DNA from: Paralcaligenes sp039935015
Lineage (GTDB): Bacteria; Pseudomonadota; Gammaproteobacteria; Burkholderiales; Burkholderiaceae_B
Assembly (NCBI GenBank): GCA_039935015.1
Contig: JBDTLC010000180.1
Location: 1-10,372 of the forward strand
Length of the DNA: 10,372 bases
Reading direction: 5' to 3'
Shown: positions 1 to 7,584 of the stretch, one piece after another
Layout: every line of letters starts with the position of its first letter
Numbering within the stretch: position 1 is the stretch's first letter
Translations under genes and position numbers: made by a program
The notes under the pieces: model-generated
What the model saw: the letters and a program-made list of their open reading frames with translations, nothing else
Database searches by the model: none
Told to the model about the DNA's origin: nothing

Positions 1-809
1 CCCATATTTTCGTGGGTAGTGAAGGTACGCTGGGCATTATTACCGAGGTGACGGTGCGGCTGTATCCGCAGCCCGAAGCCATTTCGGCGGCCATATGCAA
101 TTTCTCTACGCTCGATGCTGCCGTTCAGAGCGTGATTGAAATCATTCAGATGGGCGTACCTGTGGCGCGAGTCGAATTCATGGATGGCGGTGCGGTCAAA
201 GCCACAAATGCCTACAGTAAGCTGACGCTGCGAGAATCGCCGCTGCTGTTGTTCGAATTTCACGGTAGTCCAGCTGGGGTAAAAGAGCAGGCGCAGGTCG
301 TGCAAGAGATCACGCACGATAATGGGGGCATGGATTTCGAATGGGCCGAGCATCCCGAAGATCGCAACCGGCTGTGGACAGCGCGACATAATGCCTATTT
401 TGCCGGATTGCAGCTGCGACCTGGCTCGCGCTCGAGCACCACCGATGTGTGCGTGCCTATTTCACGTCTGGCCCAATGTGTGTCCGAGACGGCCAAAGAG
501 CTGGATCAAGCTAGCTTTCCCTATACTATCGTGGGCCATGTCGGTGACGGCAATTTCCATGTACTAATGCTGCTCGACCCCGACAATCAAGCGGAATGGA
601 AAGAATCCGAAAGCCTGAATCATCGTCTGGTTGCACGTGCGATCGAGATGGACGGAACCTGCACGGGCGAGCATGGCATCGGGCTGCACAAGATGGAATT
701 CATGCTGGCTGAACATGGCCCCGACGCGCTGGACTTGATGCGTAGCCTCAAGTACGCATTTGATCCGCGCAATATTCTGAATCCTGGCAAAATCATTCCC
801 GCGCCATGA
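1..809 (+). CDS. FAD-linked oxidase, D-lactate dehydrogenase-like (C-terminal part; starts before window)
   Basis: This is the C-terminal part of an FAD-binding 2-hydroxyacid oxidase of the GlcD/LDHD (D-lactate dehydrogenase, cytochrome type) family. The frame is open from the first bases and reads HIFVGSEGTLGIITEVTV, the end of the PCMH-type FAD domain. The GTG at 12 is therefore an internal valine and the real start lies upstream. The FAD-oxidase C-terminal domain follows, with the motif HVGDGNFH near base 540 and GTCTGEHGIGLHKME near base 655, where the histidines and glutamate line the substrate and metal site in this family. It ends in the usual NPGKIIP. Likely reaction: oxidation of D-lactate or a related D-2-hydroxyacid to the 2-oxoacid. 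It lies 74 bases before glcD on the same strand and is paralogous to it, so joint transcription is likely. Substrate is inferred from family resemblance; another 2-hydroxyacid is possible. Confidence 0.88.
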   Translation, partial: HIFVGSEGTLGIITEVTVRLYPQPEAISAAICNFSTLDAAVQSVIEIIQMGVPVARVEFMDGGAVKATNAYSKLTLRESPLLLFEFHGSPAGVKEQAQVVQEITHDNGGMDFEWAEHPEDRNRLWTARHNAYFAGLQLRPGSRSSTTDVCVPISRLAQCVSETAKELDQASFPYTIVGHVGDGNFHVLMLLDPDNQAEWKESESLNHRLVARAIEMDGTCTGEHGIGLHKMEFMLAEHGPDALDLMRSLKYAFDPRNILNPGKIIPAP

Positions 810-883
810 CTGGCCTAGGGAAGTCCCGACGATGCGTTCTTGATCGAATCGCGTTACATTCATAGGTTGAAGGAAGATTTTAT

Positions 884-2377
884 ATGAACGATAACGCGAT
901 GCCACCGACGCAATCGCCTGTACCCGATTTTGCTGGCTTAATGGCCAAGCTGAAATCCAGTATCCCAGAGCACTGCATACTATCGAAAGTTGAAGATACT
1001 CGGCCTTACGAGTGCGACGGTCTGTCTTTATATCGGACTTTACCTCCTGTCGTTGTGCTGCCCGAAAATGAAGCACAGATTATCGCTGTCTTGCGGGCCT
1101 GCAAGGCGTTCAATGTCCCCATCGTTGCACGTGGTGCCGGCACTGGCCTGTCGGGCGGTGCGATGCCGCATGCTCAGGGTATTTTGTTAGGCGTGGCCAA
1201 GCTGAATCGAATCAAGAGCATCGATTTGCAGTCCGCGACGGCAGTCGTTCAGCCTGGAGTGCGCAATCTGGCTATCTCCGAAGCTGCCGCTGCTTATGGC
1301 TTGTATTACGCGCCCGACCCGTCCAGCCAGATTGCCTGCTCCATCGGCGGTAATGTGGCCGAGAATTCAGGGGGCGTGCATTGCTTAAAATATGGTCTGA
1401 CCATTCATAACGTCATGCGTGCGCGGGTCGTGACGATTGATGGTGAAGTGATTGAATTGGGGTCGGACGCGCCCGATAGCCCAGGGCTGGACCTACTGGC
1501 AGTCTTTGTCGGCTCAGAGGGAATGTTGGGCATTGTGACTGAAGTGACGGTAAAACTTATTCCCAAGCCTGCATGCGCGCGAGTCATCATGGCCAGCTTT
1601 GCCAGCGTCGAGGCGGCTGGGCAGGCTGTCACCGATGTCATCGCCGCCGGAATCATTCCGGCGGGCCTTGAAATGATGGATAAACGCGCGGTGCACATGG
1701 TCGAGCCCTTCGTAAAAGCTGGTTACGACCTTGACGCGGTCGCCATATTGCTGTGCGAGTCCGACGGCACGAGCGACGAGGTGGACGATGAAGTTATCCG
1801 AATGGAGGCCGTTTTCCGAAACGCTGGGGCTACGCGCTTGCAGGTTTCTCAATCTGAACAAGAACGGTTGCTTTTCTGGGCGGGTCGAAAAAATGCGTTT
1901 CCCGCGGCAGGCCGGATTTCGCCTGACTATTACTGTATGGACGGCACGATTCCGCGGCGCCATTTAAGCCGCGTGTTGAGCGCCATTGAACAGATGGAAG
2001 ATGAGTATGGCTTGCGCTGCGCCAATGTATTTCACGCCGGCGACGGAAATTTGCACCCGCTCATCATGTTTGACTCCAACATTCCCACCGAAGTCGAGCG
2101 TGCCGAAAAATTTGGCGCTGCAATACTCGAGTTGTGCGTACAGGTTGGGGGTACGGTGACGGGCGAACACGGCGTAGGTATCGAAAAAATTAATCAGATG
2201 TGCGTGCAATTTGCACGCGAGGAACTCGACGCCTTCGCCGCGGTCAAGTCGGCCTTTGACCCATACGGGTTGCTCAATCCCGAAAAAGTTATTCCCACAC
2301 TGGCACGTTGCGCCGAATATGGAAAGATGCATGTACATGAAGGCGATATCCGCTTTCCCGAATTACCCCGTTTTTGA
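884..2377 (+). CDS. glcD: glycolate oxidase subunit GlcD (FAD-linked)
   Basis: GlcD is the FAD-carrying catalytic subunit of glycolate oxidase, which oxidises glycolate to glyoxylate and passes electrons through GlcF to the respiratory chain. The product has 497 residues, the usual size. The N-terminal PCMH-type FAD domain shows RGAGTGLSGGA at residues 83-93, then the PDPSSQIACSIGGNVAENSGG stretch split over residues of about 135-155, typical of flavin binding. The C-terminal domain has HAGDGNLH at 384-391 and TGEHGVG from 426, the substrate and metal site of the family. The ATG at 884 is chosen because AAGGAAG sits at 870-876 with a 7-base spacer. glcE starts 9 bases after the stop. No clear sigma-70 promoter is visible in the 74-base gap upstream, so transcription may come from the preceding oxidase gene. 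A D-lactate or other hydroxyacid substrate remains possible, but the glcE and glcF neighbours favour glycolate. Confidence 0.95.
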   Translation: MNDNAMPPTQSPVPDFAGLMAKLKSSIPEHCILSKVEDTRPYECDGLSLYRTLPPVVVLPENEAQIIAVLRACKAFNVPIVARGAGTGLSGGAMPHAQGILLGVAKLNRIKSIDLQSATAVVQPGVRNLAISEAAAAYGLYYAPDPSSQIACSIGGNVAENSGGVHCLKYGLTIHNVMRARVVTIDGEVIELGSDAPDSPGLDLLAVFVGSEGMLGIVTEVTVKLIPKPACARVIMASFASVEAAGQAVTDVIAAGIIPAGLEMMDKRAVHMVEPFVKAGYDLDAVAILLCESDGTSDEVDDEVIRMEAVFRNAGATRLQVSQSEQERLLFWAGRKNAFPAAGRISPDYYCMDGTIPRRHLSRVLSAIEQMEDEYGLRCANVFHAGDGNLHPLIMFDSNIPTEVERAEKFGAAILELCVQVGGTVTGEHGVGIEKINQMCVQFAREELDAFAAVKSAFDPYGLLNPEKVIPTLARCAEYGKMHVHEGDIRFPELPRF

Positions 2378-2386
2378 GAGTCCCTG

Positions 2387-3481
2387 ATGGAGTTCGTATT
2401 ATCGGAACTGAGCGCGCAAGTCATGACCGCGCGCGCCGCCCAGCGTCCCTTGTCCATACGCGGGGGCGCCACCAAACGGTTTTATGGCGAAACCACTGAT
2501 CTCGAAGATATGCCCCCCCATGCGGTGCTGGATATGTCCGGCTATCGTGGCATTGTGAATTATCAGCCTTCCGAGCTTGTCATTACGGCTCGCGCCGGCA
2601 CCTTGCTCTCCGAGGTAGAGGGCGTGTTGGCCGAAAAGAATCAAATGCTGGCGTTCGAACCACCTCGATTTGCGGCCGGCTCCACCTTGGGCGGTTGTGT
2701 TGCGTCGGGTCTGTCGGGGCCGCGGCGTATGGCGGCCGGTAGTTTGCGGGACTTTGTGCTGGGAGCCAAATTGCTCGACTCGTCGGGGTCTGTGCTGGAG
2801 TTTGGCGGCGAGGTCATGAAGAATGTGGCCGGTTACGATGTTTCCCGCTTGTTGGCCGGATCGATGGGGATATTCGGGCCACTGGTCGAGGTGTCGCTCA
2901 AGGTGGCGCCCAAGCCGTTTGAGGAGGTTACGGTAGTATTGGAGGCTAGTGAGGCAGATGCTCTGGCTCTATTTAATCAGTGGCGCGGCCAGCCGTTGCC
3001 AATTTCAGCTTCTTGCTGGCTGGCTAAAGATCAGGGGGGCGAACTGTGGGTGCGTGTGTCGGGCAGCCAATCCGCTGTCACGAACGCCGTGAAGAAAATA
3101 GAAGGGTCTGCCATTGATGAGGTACGCGCCAGTGCGTTCTGGAGCAGTCTGCGTGATCAGACACATGCGTTCTTCCGGTCGCGTCCGTTATGGCGCATAG
3201 CGGTGCCACCCAAGACGCCACCGTTGGATCTGGGACCCACACTTATTGAATGGAATGGCGGGCAACGCTGGCTAGGCGCTACCCTGCCGGCGGCCGAGTT
3301 GCGTGCACGGGTTGCCCAGGGTGGCGGGCATGCCACCCTGTTTCGTTACGATGCAAAGCCCGCGGGCATTCCGGTGTTTCACCCGCTCGCTGATGGCCTG
3401 ATGGATATCTCCCGTCGCCTGAAGCAGGCGTTGGATCCGTTTGGTATTTTTAACCCCAAACGCTTGTTTTCCGAATTTTGA
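2387..3481 (+). CDS. glcE: glycolate oxidase subunit GlcE (FAD-binding)
   Basis: GlcE is the second flavin-domain subunit of the glycolate oxidase complex. The 364-residue product is slightly longer than the roughly 350 residues of the E. coli protein. It has a PCMH-type FAD domain (RGGATK at residues 25-30, then PRFAAGSTLGGCVASG and VMKNVAGYDVSRL) but lacks the HxGDGNxH and TGEHG motifs of GlcD. The C-terminus keeps the short tail LDPFGIFNPKRLF shared by the family. The ATG at 2387 is supported by GAGAG at 2376-2380, which overlaps the glcD stop codon, so translation is probably coupled to glcD. The gap to glcF is only 9 bases. Assignment is firm from the order D-E-F and the motif pattern. 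Confidence 0.94.
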   Translation: MEFVLSELSAQVMTARAAQRPLSIRGGATKRFYGETTDLEDMPPHAVLDMSGYRGIVNYQPSELVITARAGTLLSEVEGVLAEKNQMLAFEPPRFAAGSTLGGCVASGLSGPRRMAAGSLRDFVLGAKLLDSSGSVLEFGGEVMKNVAGYDVSRLLAGSMGIFGPLVEVSLKVAPKPFEEVTVVLEASEADALALFNQWRGQPLPISASCWLAKDQGGELWVRVSGSQSAVTNAVKKIEGSAIDEVRASAFWSSLRDQTHAFFRSRPLWRIAVPPKTPPLDLGPTLIEWNGGQRWLGATLPAAELRARVAQGGGHATLFRYDAKPAGIPVFHPLADGLMDISRRLKQALDPFGIFNPKRLFSEF

Positions 3482-3490
3482 GGTAAGGCT

Positions 3491-4726
3491 GTGCAAACTA
3501 ATTTAGCAGAGTGGGCGCGCGATAGCGCCTTGGGCAAGGAGGCCGAAGAGATTTTGCGCCGTTGCGTGCATTGCGGCTTCTGCCTGGCCACATGTCCGAC
3601 CTACCAGATTCTGGGTGACGAGCTCGATAGCCCACGCGGGCGCATCTATTTAATCAAACAGGTGCTTGAGGGTGTTGAGCCCACTGTGGCAACTCAACAG
3701 CATCTGGACCGGTGTCTTACTTGCCGCAATTGCGAAACTACCTGTCCGTCGGGGGTAGAGTATGGCGCACTGATCGATATCGGGCGCAAACTGGTCGACG
3801 AGCGGGTTGAGCGTCCTTTTGCCCAAGAGATCAAGCGCTCGGTGCTGCGTCATACGCTGACTTCGCCGCTCTTCGCACCCGCCTATAAGCTGGGCCGGTT
3901 GGTACGCGGTGTGTTGCCTCAGTCGCTCAAGAACAAGATTCCCCAGGCGCGGCCGGCTGGAGCCTTGCCCGACGGAAGAGGGCACGCGCGTCAGGTTTTG
4001 ATGCTGGCTGGTTGCGTCCAGCCGGCCATGATGCCCAGCATTAATGCGGCAACCATACGCGTGCTCGACGCCCTTGGGATAGGCACGCAGATCGCTGCAA
4101 ATGCCGGATGCTGCGGTGCTATTAATTTTCACCTCAATGCGCAAGAGGCGGCTTTGACGCAGATGCGGGCTAATATTGATGCTTGGTTGCCTTTGCTCGA
4201 TAGTGGAGCCGTCGAGGCAGTAGTCATCAACGCCTCGGGTTGCGGCGGGATGGTTAAAGACTATGCGCATCATTTGCGCTTTGACCCCGATTACGTCGAG
4301 CGCGCTTCAAGGTTGGTGGACAAAGTACGCGATATTGCCGAAATCGTGGCACCGCACGCCGCGCAGTTAAAGCCTTTAATCTCAAACCTGCCCAAGCGTG
4401 TGACATTTCATCCGCCGTGTACTCTTCAACATTGGCAGAACTTACGTGGCCTGACTGAGCAGTTGCTGGCCGACCTGGGTTTCGAATTGCAGACGTTTGC
4501 CGACTCGCATTTATGCTGCGGATCGGCGGGCACTTACTCGGTTACCCAGCCTGAATTGGCACTGACGCTGCGAGACCGCAAACTGGAAGCGTTACAGGCA
4601 GCAAGCCCCGATTGCATTGTTTCGTCCAATATCGGTTGCATTACCCATCTGCAAAGCGGAACATCTACGCCTGTGCGGCATTGGGTCGAGGTGCTTGACG
4701 AGGCCCTGAGTCACAAGAGAACGTAA
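3491..4726 (+). CDS. glcF: glycolate oxidase iron-sulfur subunit GlcF
   Basis: GlcF is the electron-transfer subunit of glycolate oxidase, moving electrons from the flavin subunits to the membrane quinone pool. The 411-residue product has two ferredoxin-type 4Fe-4S motifs: C25, C28, C31, C35 and C75, C78, C81, C85, each ending in CP. Two CCG (heterodisulfide reductase-like) domains follow, with paired cysteines at 207-208 and 342-343 and the partner motifs SGCGGM and HPPCTLQHW. All expected cysteines are present. A GTG start at 3491 is chosen because the N-terminus MQTNLAEW matches the family and because GAGG at 3480-3483 lies 7 bases before it, overlapping the glcE stop. The next gene starts immediately after the TAA, so glcF and that gene are probably translated in a coupled way. 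Confidence 0.95.
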   Translation: MQTNLAEWARDSALGKEAEEILRRCVHCGFCLATCPTYQILGDELDSPRGRIYLIKQVLEGVEPTVATQQHLDRCLTCRNCETTCPSGVEYGALIDIGRKLVDERVERPFAQEIKRSVLRHTLTSPLFAPAYKLGRLVRGVLPQSLKNKIPQARPAGALPDGRGHARQVLMLAGCVQPAMMPSINAATIRVLDALGIGTQIAANAGCCGAINFHLNAQEAALTQMRANIDAWLPLLDSGAVEAVVINASGCGGMVKDYAHHLRFDPDYVERASRLVDKVRDIAEIVAPHAAQLKPLISNLPKRVTFHPPCTLQHWQNLRGLTEQLLADLGFELQTFADSHLCCGSAGTYSVTQPELALTLRDRKLEALQAASPDCIVSSNIGCITHLQSGTSTPVRHWVEVLDEALSHKRT

Positions 4727-5590
4727 ATGCGGCAACATTTGACTGGCGTTGATCATGTGGTGGTGGCGACGCCCGATCTGGCCCGGGCGGCCCGTCAATA
4801 CGCAGACTTGGGTTTTCAGTTGATGCCGCGTGGCGTGCATACCGTGGGGTCGGAAAACCATTGCATCATGTTTGGCGGTGGCGACTATTTCGAATTGTTT
4901 GGGGTGCCTGCGTCGGCGCACGTAGCGCCGGCCTTTAATCAGTTCTTGGCCCACGGCCCGGGGTTGGTGTCTGCCGTATTAAGCACCGACGATGCCCTGA
5001 TGGCTCAGGAGGAACTCGCGCGCGACAGCCTGCCATCGGGCGAACTGCGCAAATTCTCGAGGCAGGTCAATCTGGCTGGCGTGTCAGGCACGGCACGCTT
5101 TCGCACGCTGGACATACCGGCGCAATTAACTCCGGGCCTGCATGTGTTTTGTTGCCAGCACTACACCCGCGAATTGGTTTGGACGCCGGGTTCGGACGTT
5201 CACCCCAATGGGGTTCAAGGTATCGATTCAATTTTGTTGTGCTCGGCCGATCCCAAGCAAACCATTGACGCCTACGCACGTTTGCTGGATTGCGTGGTTA
5301 GGAAGAAGGAAGGCCTGTACCAGATCAAAAACCAGGGGGCGGCGATTTGTGTGGGCTCGCCTGCTCGCTTGAATAATTTGTATCCTGGAATCGCCAGCGC
5401 GCCGGCTCACCCGCTGCCTTGTGGGGTAGGGGTGTGCTTTCGGGTTGCAGACTTGGCCGAAACCGAGCAGACGTTGTTGAGTAGCCGGGTTGAGTTTGTG
5501 AAACCAGGCAACGGTGTGATCCATGTTGCGGCCGCTTGTGCTGAAGGTGTATCGGTATTGTTTGTCGCGGCCGGTCACGCTTTAGCTTGA
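4727..5590 (+). CDS. VOC-superfamily protein, glyoxalase-like domain (function unknown)
   Basis: A 287-residue protein of the vicinal oxygen chelate (VOC) superfamily, closest in look to the Glyoxalase-like (Glyoxalase_3) group. Two VOC modules are visible. The first is residues 5-60 and beyond, with GVDHVVVATPDL at the first strand, H10 and E56 (in DYFELFG) as likely metal ligands, and a HVFCCQHY strand later. The second module starts near residue 163 with GIDSILLCSADP and ends at VSVLFVAAG, but it lacks an obvious metal-binding histidine at its first strand. No signal peptide is seen, so it is probably cytoplasmic. The ATG abuts the TAA of glcF with no intervening base, and AAGAGAA at about 4715-4721 may serve as a weak ribosome site. 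Position implies a link to glycolate or other 2-hydroxyacid/2-oxoacid metabolism. The substrate cannot be told from sequence. Confidence 0.85.
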   Translation: MRQHLTGVDHVVVATPDLARAARQYADLGFQLMPRGVHTVGSENHCIMFGGGDYFELFGVPASAHVAPAFNQFLAHGPGLVSAVLSTDDALMAQEELARDSLPSGELRKFSRQVNLAGVSGTARFRTLDIPAQLTPGLHVFCCQHYTRELVWTPGSDVHPNGVQGIDSILLCSADPKQTIDAYARLLDCVVRKKEGLYQIKNQGAAICVGSPARLNNLYPGIASAPAHPLPCGVGVCFRVADLAETEQTLLSSRVEFVKPGNGVIHVAAACAEGVSVLFVAAGHALA

Positions 5591-5596
5591 TCAGAT

Positions 5597-5602
5597 TAAA
5601 AT
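5597..5602 (+). promoter_or_regulatory. candidate -10 box for mnmA, near-leaderless
   Basis: TAAAAT lies 7-12 bases before the mnmA ATG in the 18-base gap after the VOC gene. Transcription from it would begin about 6-7 bases downstream, at or next to the start codon. No good -35 box is visible at 16-18 bp spacing, which falls in the end of the VOC gene. No Shine-Dalgarno sequence lies between this box and the ATG. Confidence 0.4.
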
Positions 5603-5608
5603 ACGTCC

Positions 5609-6724
5609 ATGGCTAAGTTATCTTCTTCGAAAGGGCGTGTGGTGGTTGGGATGTCGGGGGGCGTGGATTCCTCGGTGACGGCTTGGCTGCTTAAGCAGCA
5701 AGGCTATGAAGTGCTTGGGCTGTTCATGAAAAACTGGGAAGACGATGACGATTCCGAGTATTGTTCTAGCCGGCAAGATTGGCTCGATGCGGCCAGTGTG
5801 GCTGATCTAATTGGTGTCGACATCGAAGCGGTGAATTTTGCGGCTGAATATAAAGACCGGGTATTTGCCGATTTTTTACGTGAATATGCGGCAGGGCGGA
5901 CTCCCAATCCCGATGTGCTTTGTAACGCCGAAATTAAGTTCAAGGCTTTCCTTGATCATGCGATGTCTTTAGGCGCAGACCTGATCGCCACCGGCCATTA
6001 CGCGCGAGTTCGAACTAGTGAAACCGGTGGCGGGGTGCGGTATGAACTGCTCAAGGCAGTGGACCTGACTAAAGACCAAAGCTATTTTTTGCATAGGCTA
6101 AATCAAGCCCAATTGTCTCGTACGTTGTTTCCATTGGGTGAAATTCTAAAGTCCGAAGTCCGCCGCATGGCTCAGTCTTTAAAACTGCCCAATGCCGCCA
6201 AAAAAGATTCTACCGGGATCTGTTTTATCGGAGAAAGGCCATTTCGCGAGTTTTTGAACCGTTATCTGCCTACGCGGCCGGGCCCCATCAAGACGCCCGA
6301 TTCGGTCGTGGTAGGTCAGCACCACGGCCTGTCTTTTTATACTTTGGGCCAACGTAAAGGGCTGGGCATTGGCGGCGTAAAAGGGCGGCAACGCGATGAT
6401 GGTACGGCCGACGCGTGGTATACGGCCCGTAAAGATCTCGAAAAAAATACCTTGTATGTCGTGCAGGGTCACGATCACCCTTGGTTATTGGCCCGGCAAT
6501 TGCAAGCTCGGGAGGCAAGCTGGGTCTCGGGGGCTGCGCCTGAACCCGGCGCATACGCCGCCAAGACGCGCTACAGGCAGGCCGACGCGGCTTGCCTGCT
6601 GCATGAACGGGCGGCGGATGAATTTTGTCTTGGCTTTGATCAGGCGCAATGGGCGGTCACGCCCGGGCAGTCTGCCGTGCTTTATGCAGGTGACGTATGC
6701 TTGGGTGGCGGCTTTATTCAATAG
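5609..6724 (+). CDS. mnmA: tRNA-specific 2-thiouridylase MnmA
   Basis: MnmA makes the 2-thio group at uridine 34 of tRNAs for Lys(UUU), Glu and Gln, using ATP to activate the base and a persulfide as sulfur donor. It acts in the cytoplasm. The 371-residue product is of normal length. The PP-loop ATP-binding motif SGGVDSS is at 16-22, followed by GLFMKNWEDDD. The two catalytic cysteines are C105 in NPDVLCN and C205 in DSTGICFIGERPF. The C-terminal beta-barrel region ends with VCLGGGFI. The ATG at 5609 matches the family N-terminus (short lead, then VVVGMSGGVDSS) but has no evident Shine-Dalgarno sequence. It may be read from the upstream operon, from its own -10 box, or both. It converges with the GST gene 40 bases downstream. 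Confidence 0.97.
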   Translation: MAKLSSSKGRVVVGMSGGVDSSVTAWLLKQQGYEVLGLFMKNWEDDDDSEYCSSRQDWLDAASVADLIGVDIEAVNFAAEYKDRVFADFLREYAAGRTPNPDVLCNAEIKFKAFLDHAMSLGADLIATGHYARVRTSETGGGVRYELLKAVDLTKDQSYFLHRLNQAQLSRTLFPLGEILKSEVRRMAQSLKLPNAAKKDSTGICFIGERPFREFLNRYLPTRPGPIKTPDSVVVGQHHGLSFYTLGQRKGLGIGGVKGRQRDDGTADAWYTARKDLEKNTLYVVQGHDHPWLLARQLQAREASWVSGAAPEPGAYAAKTRYRQADAACLLHERAADEFCLGFDQAQWAVTPGQSAVLYAGDVCLGGGFIQ

Positions 6725-6737
6725 GTCTAGGTTTTCA

Positions 6738-6767
6738 GGCTACTAGCCGCGGCGTTGCTTCCGGCTA
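6738..6767. other. hairpin cluster between convergent mnmA and GST genes
   Basis: The 40-base gap between the convergent genes holds GGCTA-c-TAGCC (6738-6748) and a third arm CGGCTA (6762-6767), so that TAGCCG at 6744-6749 can pair with either neighbour. The right arm overlaps the GST stop codon. No run of T follows on either strand, so a classical intrinsic terminator is not supported. It may slow or end converging transcripts, but that is inference. Confidence 0.3.
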
Positions 6768-7379
6768 TTTCTTGGCTGGGAGGCTGCCGACAAACGAGGG
6801 ACGGCTGGCCAGCTTTTCTTCCAGACGCGCCAAATGGCCGCATTGATTGCGCCAGTTCAACTGATCGAAACGCAGGTCGAGGTAGCCTAGTGCGCAGCCT
6901 ACCGCGATGTCGGCCAGGCCAAAATTGGTACCCATGCAGAAAGCTTGCGTGTTCACGCCTTCGTCCATGAAATCGAGCGCTGCAGATATCTTCTTGTGTT
7001 GACGCTCGATCCAGTCGTTGCTGCGCAGATTGGCGGGCCGTTTGTTCACTTCTATATTGATGGCTACGGCGGCGTCGAGTACGCCATCGGCAATCGCCTC
7101 CCAGCACTTGCTTGCGGTGCGATCTCGGCCTGGCTGGGGAATTAAACGGCCGACCGGAGAGAGCGTATCGAGGTATTCAACAATAACGCGGGAATCGAAC
7201 AAACTACCCCCATCGTCCATGATCAGGCAGGGTACTTTGCCTAAAGGGTTGGATTCCTGGATCTTTGTGTCGCCAGCCCAAACGTCTTCGAGTACAAATT
7301 CGTAATCGAGCTTTTTTTCCGCCATGACGATGCGTACCTTACGTACATAGGGGCTAGTCAGCGAACCAATCAGTTTCAT
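6765..7379 (-). CDS. glutathione S-transferase family protein
   Basis: A 204-residue cytosolic glutathione S-transferase-like protein. The N-terminal thioredoxin-fold domain starts MKLIGSLTSPYVRKVRIVMAEK, with S9 ahead of P10 at the position of the catalytic or glutathione-contacting residue. The cis-proline strand NPLGKVPCLIMDDG and the DSRVIVEYLD helix complete the glutathione site. The rest is a helical C-terminal domain with FGLADIAVGCALGYLD, the usual N-capping segment. The frame stays open 45 codons upstream, but the ATG at 7379 is chosen because it gives the standard family N-terminus and because an extended -10 box lies inside the longer version. The leader has no Shine-Dalgarno sequence. 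It diverges from purB, a placement I recall from Bordetella-type genomes. Substrate is unknown; a stress or detoxification role is only inferred. Confidence 0.9.
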   Translation of the reverse strand: MKLIGSLTSPYVRKVRIVMAEKKLDYEFVLEDVWAGDTKIQESNPLGKVPCLIMDDGGSLFDSRVIVEYLDTLSPVGRLIPQPGRDRTASKCWEAIADGVLDAAVAINIEVNKRPANLRSNDWIERQHKKISAALDFMDEGVNTQAFCMGTNFGLADIAVGCALGYLDLRFDQLNWRNQCGHLARLEEKLASRPSFVGSLPAKK

Positions 7380-7408
7380 GGGAGGTGTAGGATGGTTACA
7401 GGCAGAAA

Positions 7409-7417
7409 AGTATAACA
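7409..7417 (-). promoter_or_regulatory. extended -10 promoter element for the GST gene
   Basis: On the minus strand this reads TGT-TATACT, a TGn extended -10 next to a near-consensus hexamer. Transcription would start near 7402, giving a leader of about 23 bases before the ATG at 7379. No convincing -35 box is seen, which is tolerated with an extended -10. Confidence 0.5.
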
Positions 7418-7506
7418 GGATAACGCCGTTGGTTTGTGGCTGAGCAAGGGCGAAACCGCCGTGTGTATGTCGGAAGAGGTTAATGTGTGGTTTATATGCG
7501 AGTTTG

Positions 7507-7521
7507 CGGGGCAATGCCCCG
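7507..7521. repeat. 15-bp palindrome upstream of purB
   Basis: CGGGGCA-a-TGCCCCG is a perfect 7-bp inverted repeat around a single base. It lies about 43 bp upstream of the predicted purB transcription start and within the divergent GST-purB region. The one-base centre makes it more like a dimeric-protein site than an RNA hairpin. It does not resemble the gammaproteobacterial PurR box. Confidence 0.4.
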
Positions 7522-7541
7522 AGAGCGCACCTATAGCGCGA

Positions 7542-7550
7542 TGTTAAAAT
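7542..7550 (+). promoter_or_regulatory. extended -10 promoter element for purB
   Basis: TGT-TAAAAT is an extended -10 (TGn plus hexamer), placing the transcription start near 7557 and leaving a leader of about 28 bases before the ATG at 7585. The leader begins with a pyrimidine-rich stretch that includes seven consecutive T. A clear -35 box is not seen. Confidence 0.45.
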
Positions 7551-7584
7551 TTCCGATTGCCTTTTTTTCTTACGCGAGTTCTTG

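Noticed and set aside
564..1076. Minus-strand open frame of 170 codons spanning the oxidase-glcD junction
   Set aside because: It is antisense to two clear coding regions and has no recognisable domain.
7380..7514. Upstream extension of the GST frame by 45 codons
   Set aside because: The extension contains the predicted extended -10 box, lacks homology-like character, and the ATG at 7379 gives the standard family N-terminus.
7582..7584. TTG as the purB start codon
   Set aside because: An ATG follows immediately in frame and is far more likely; the difference is a single residue.
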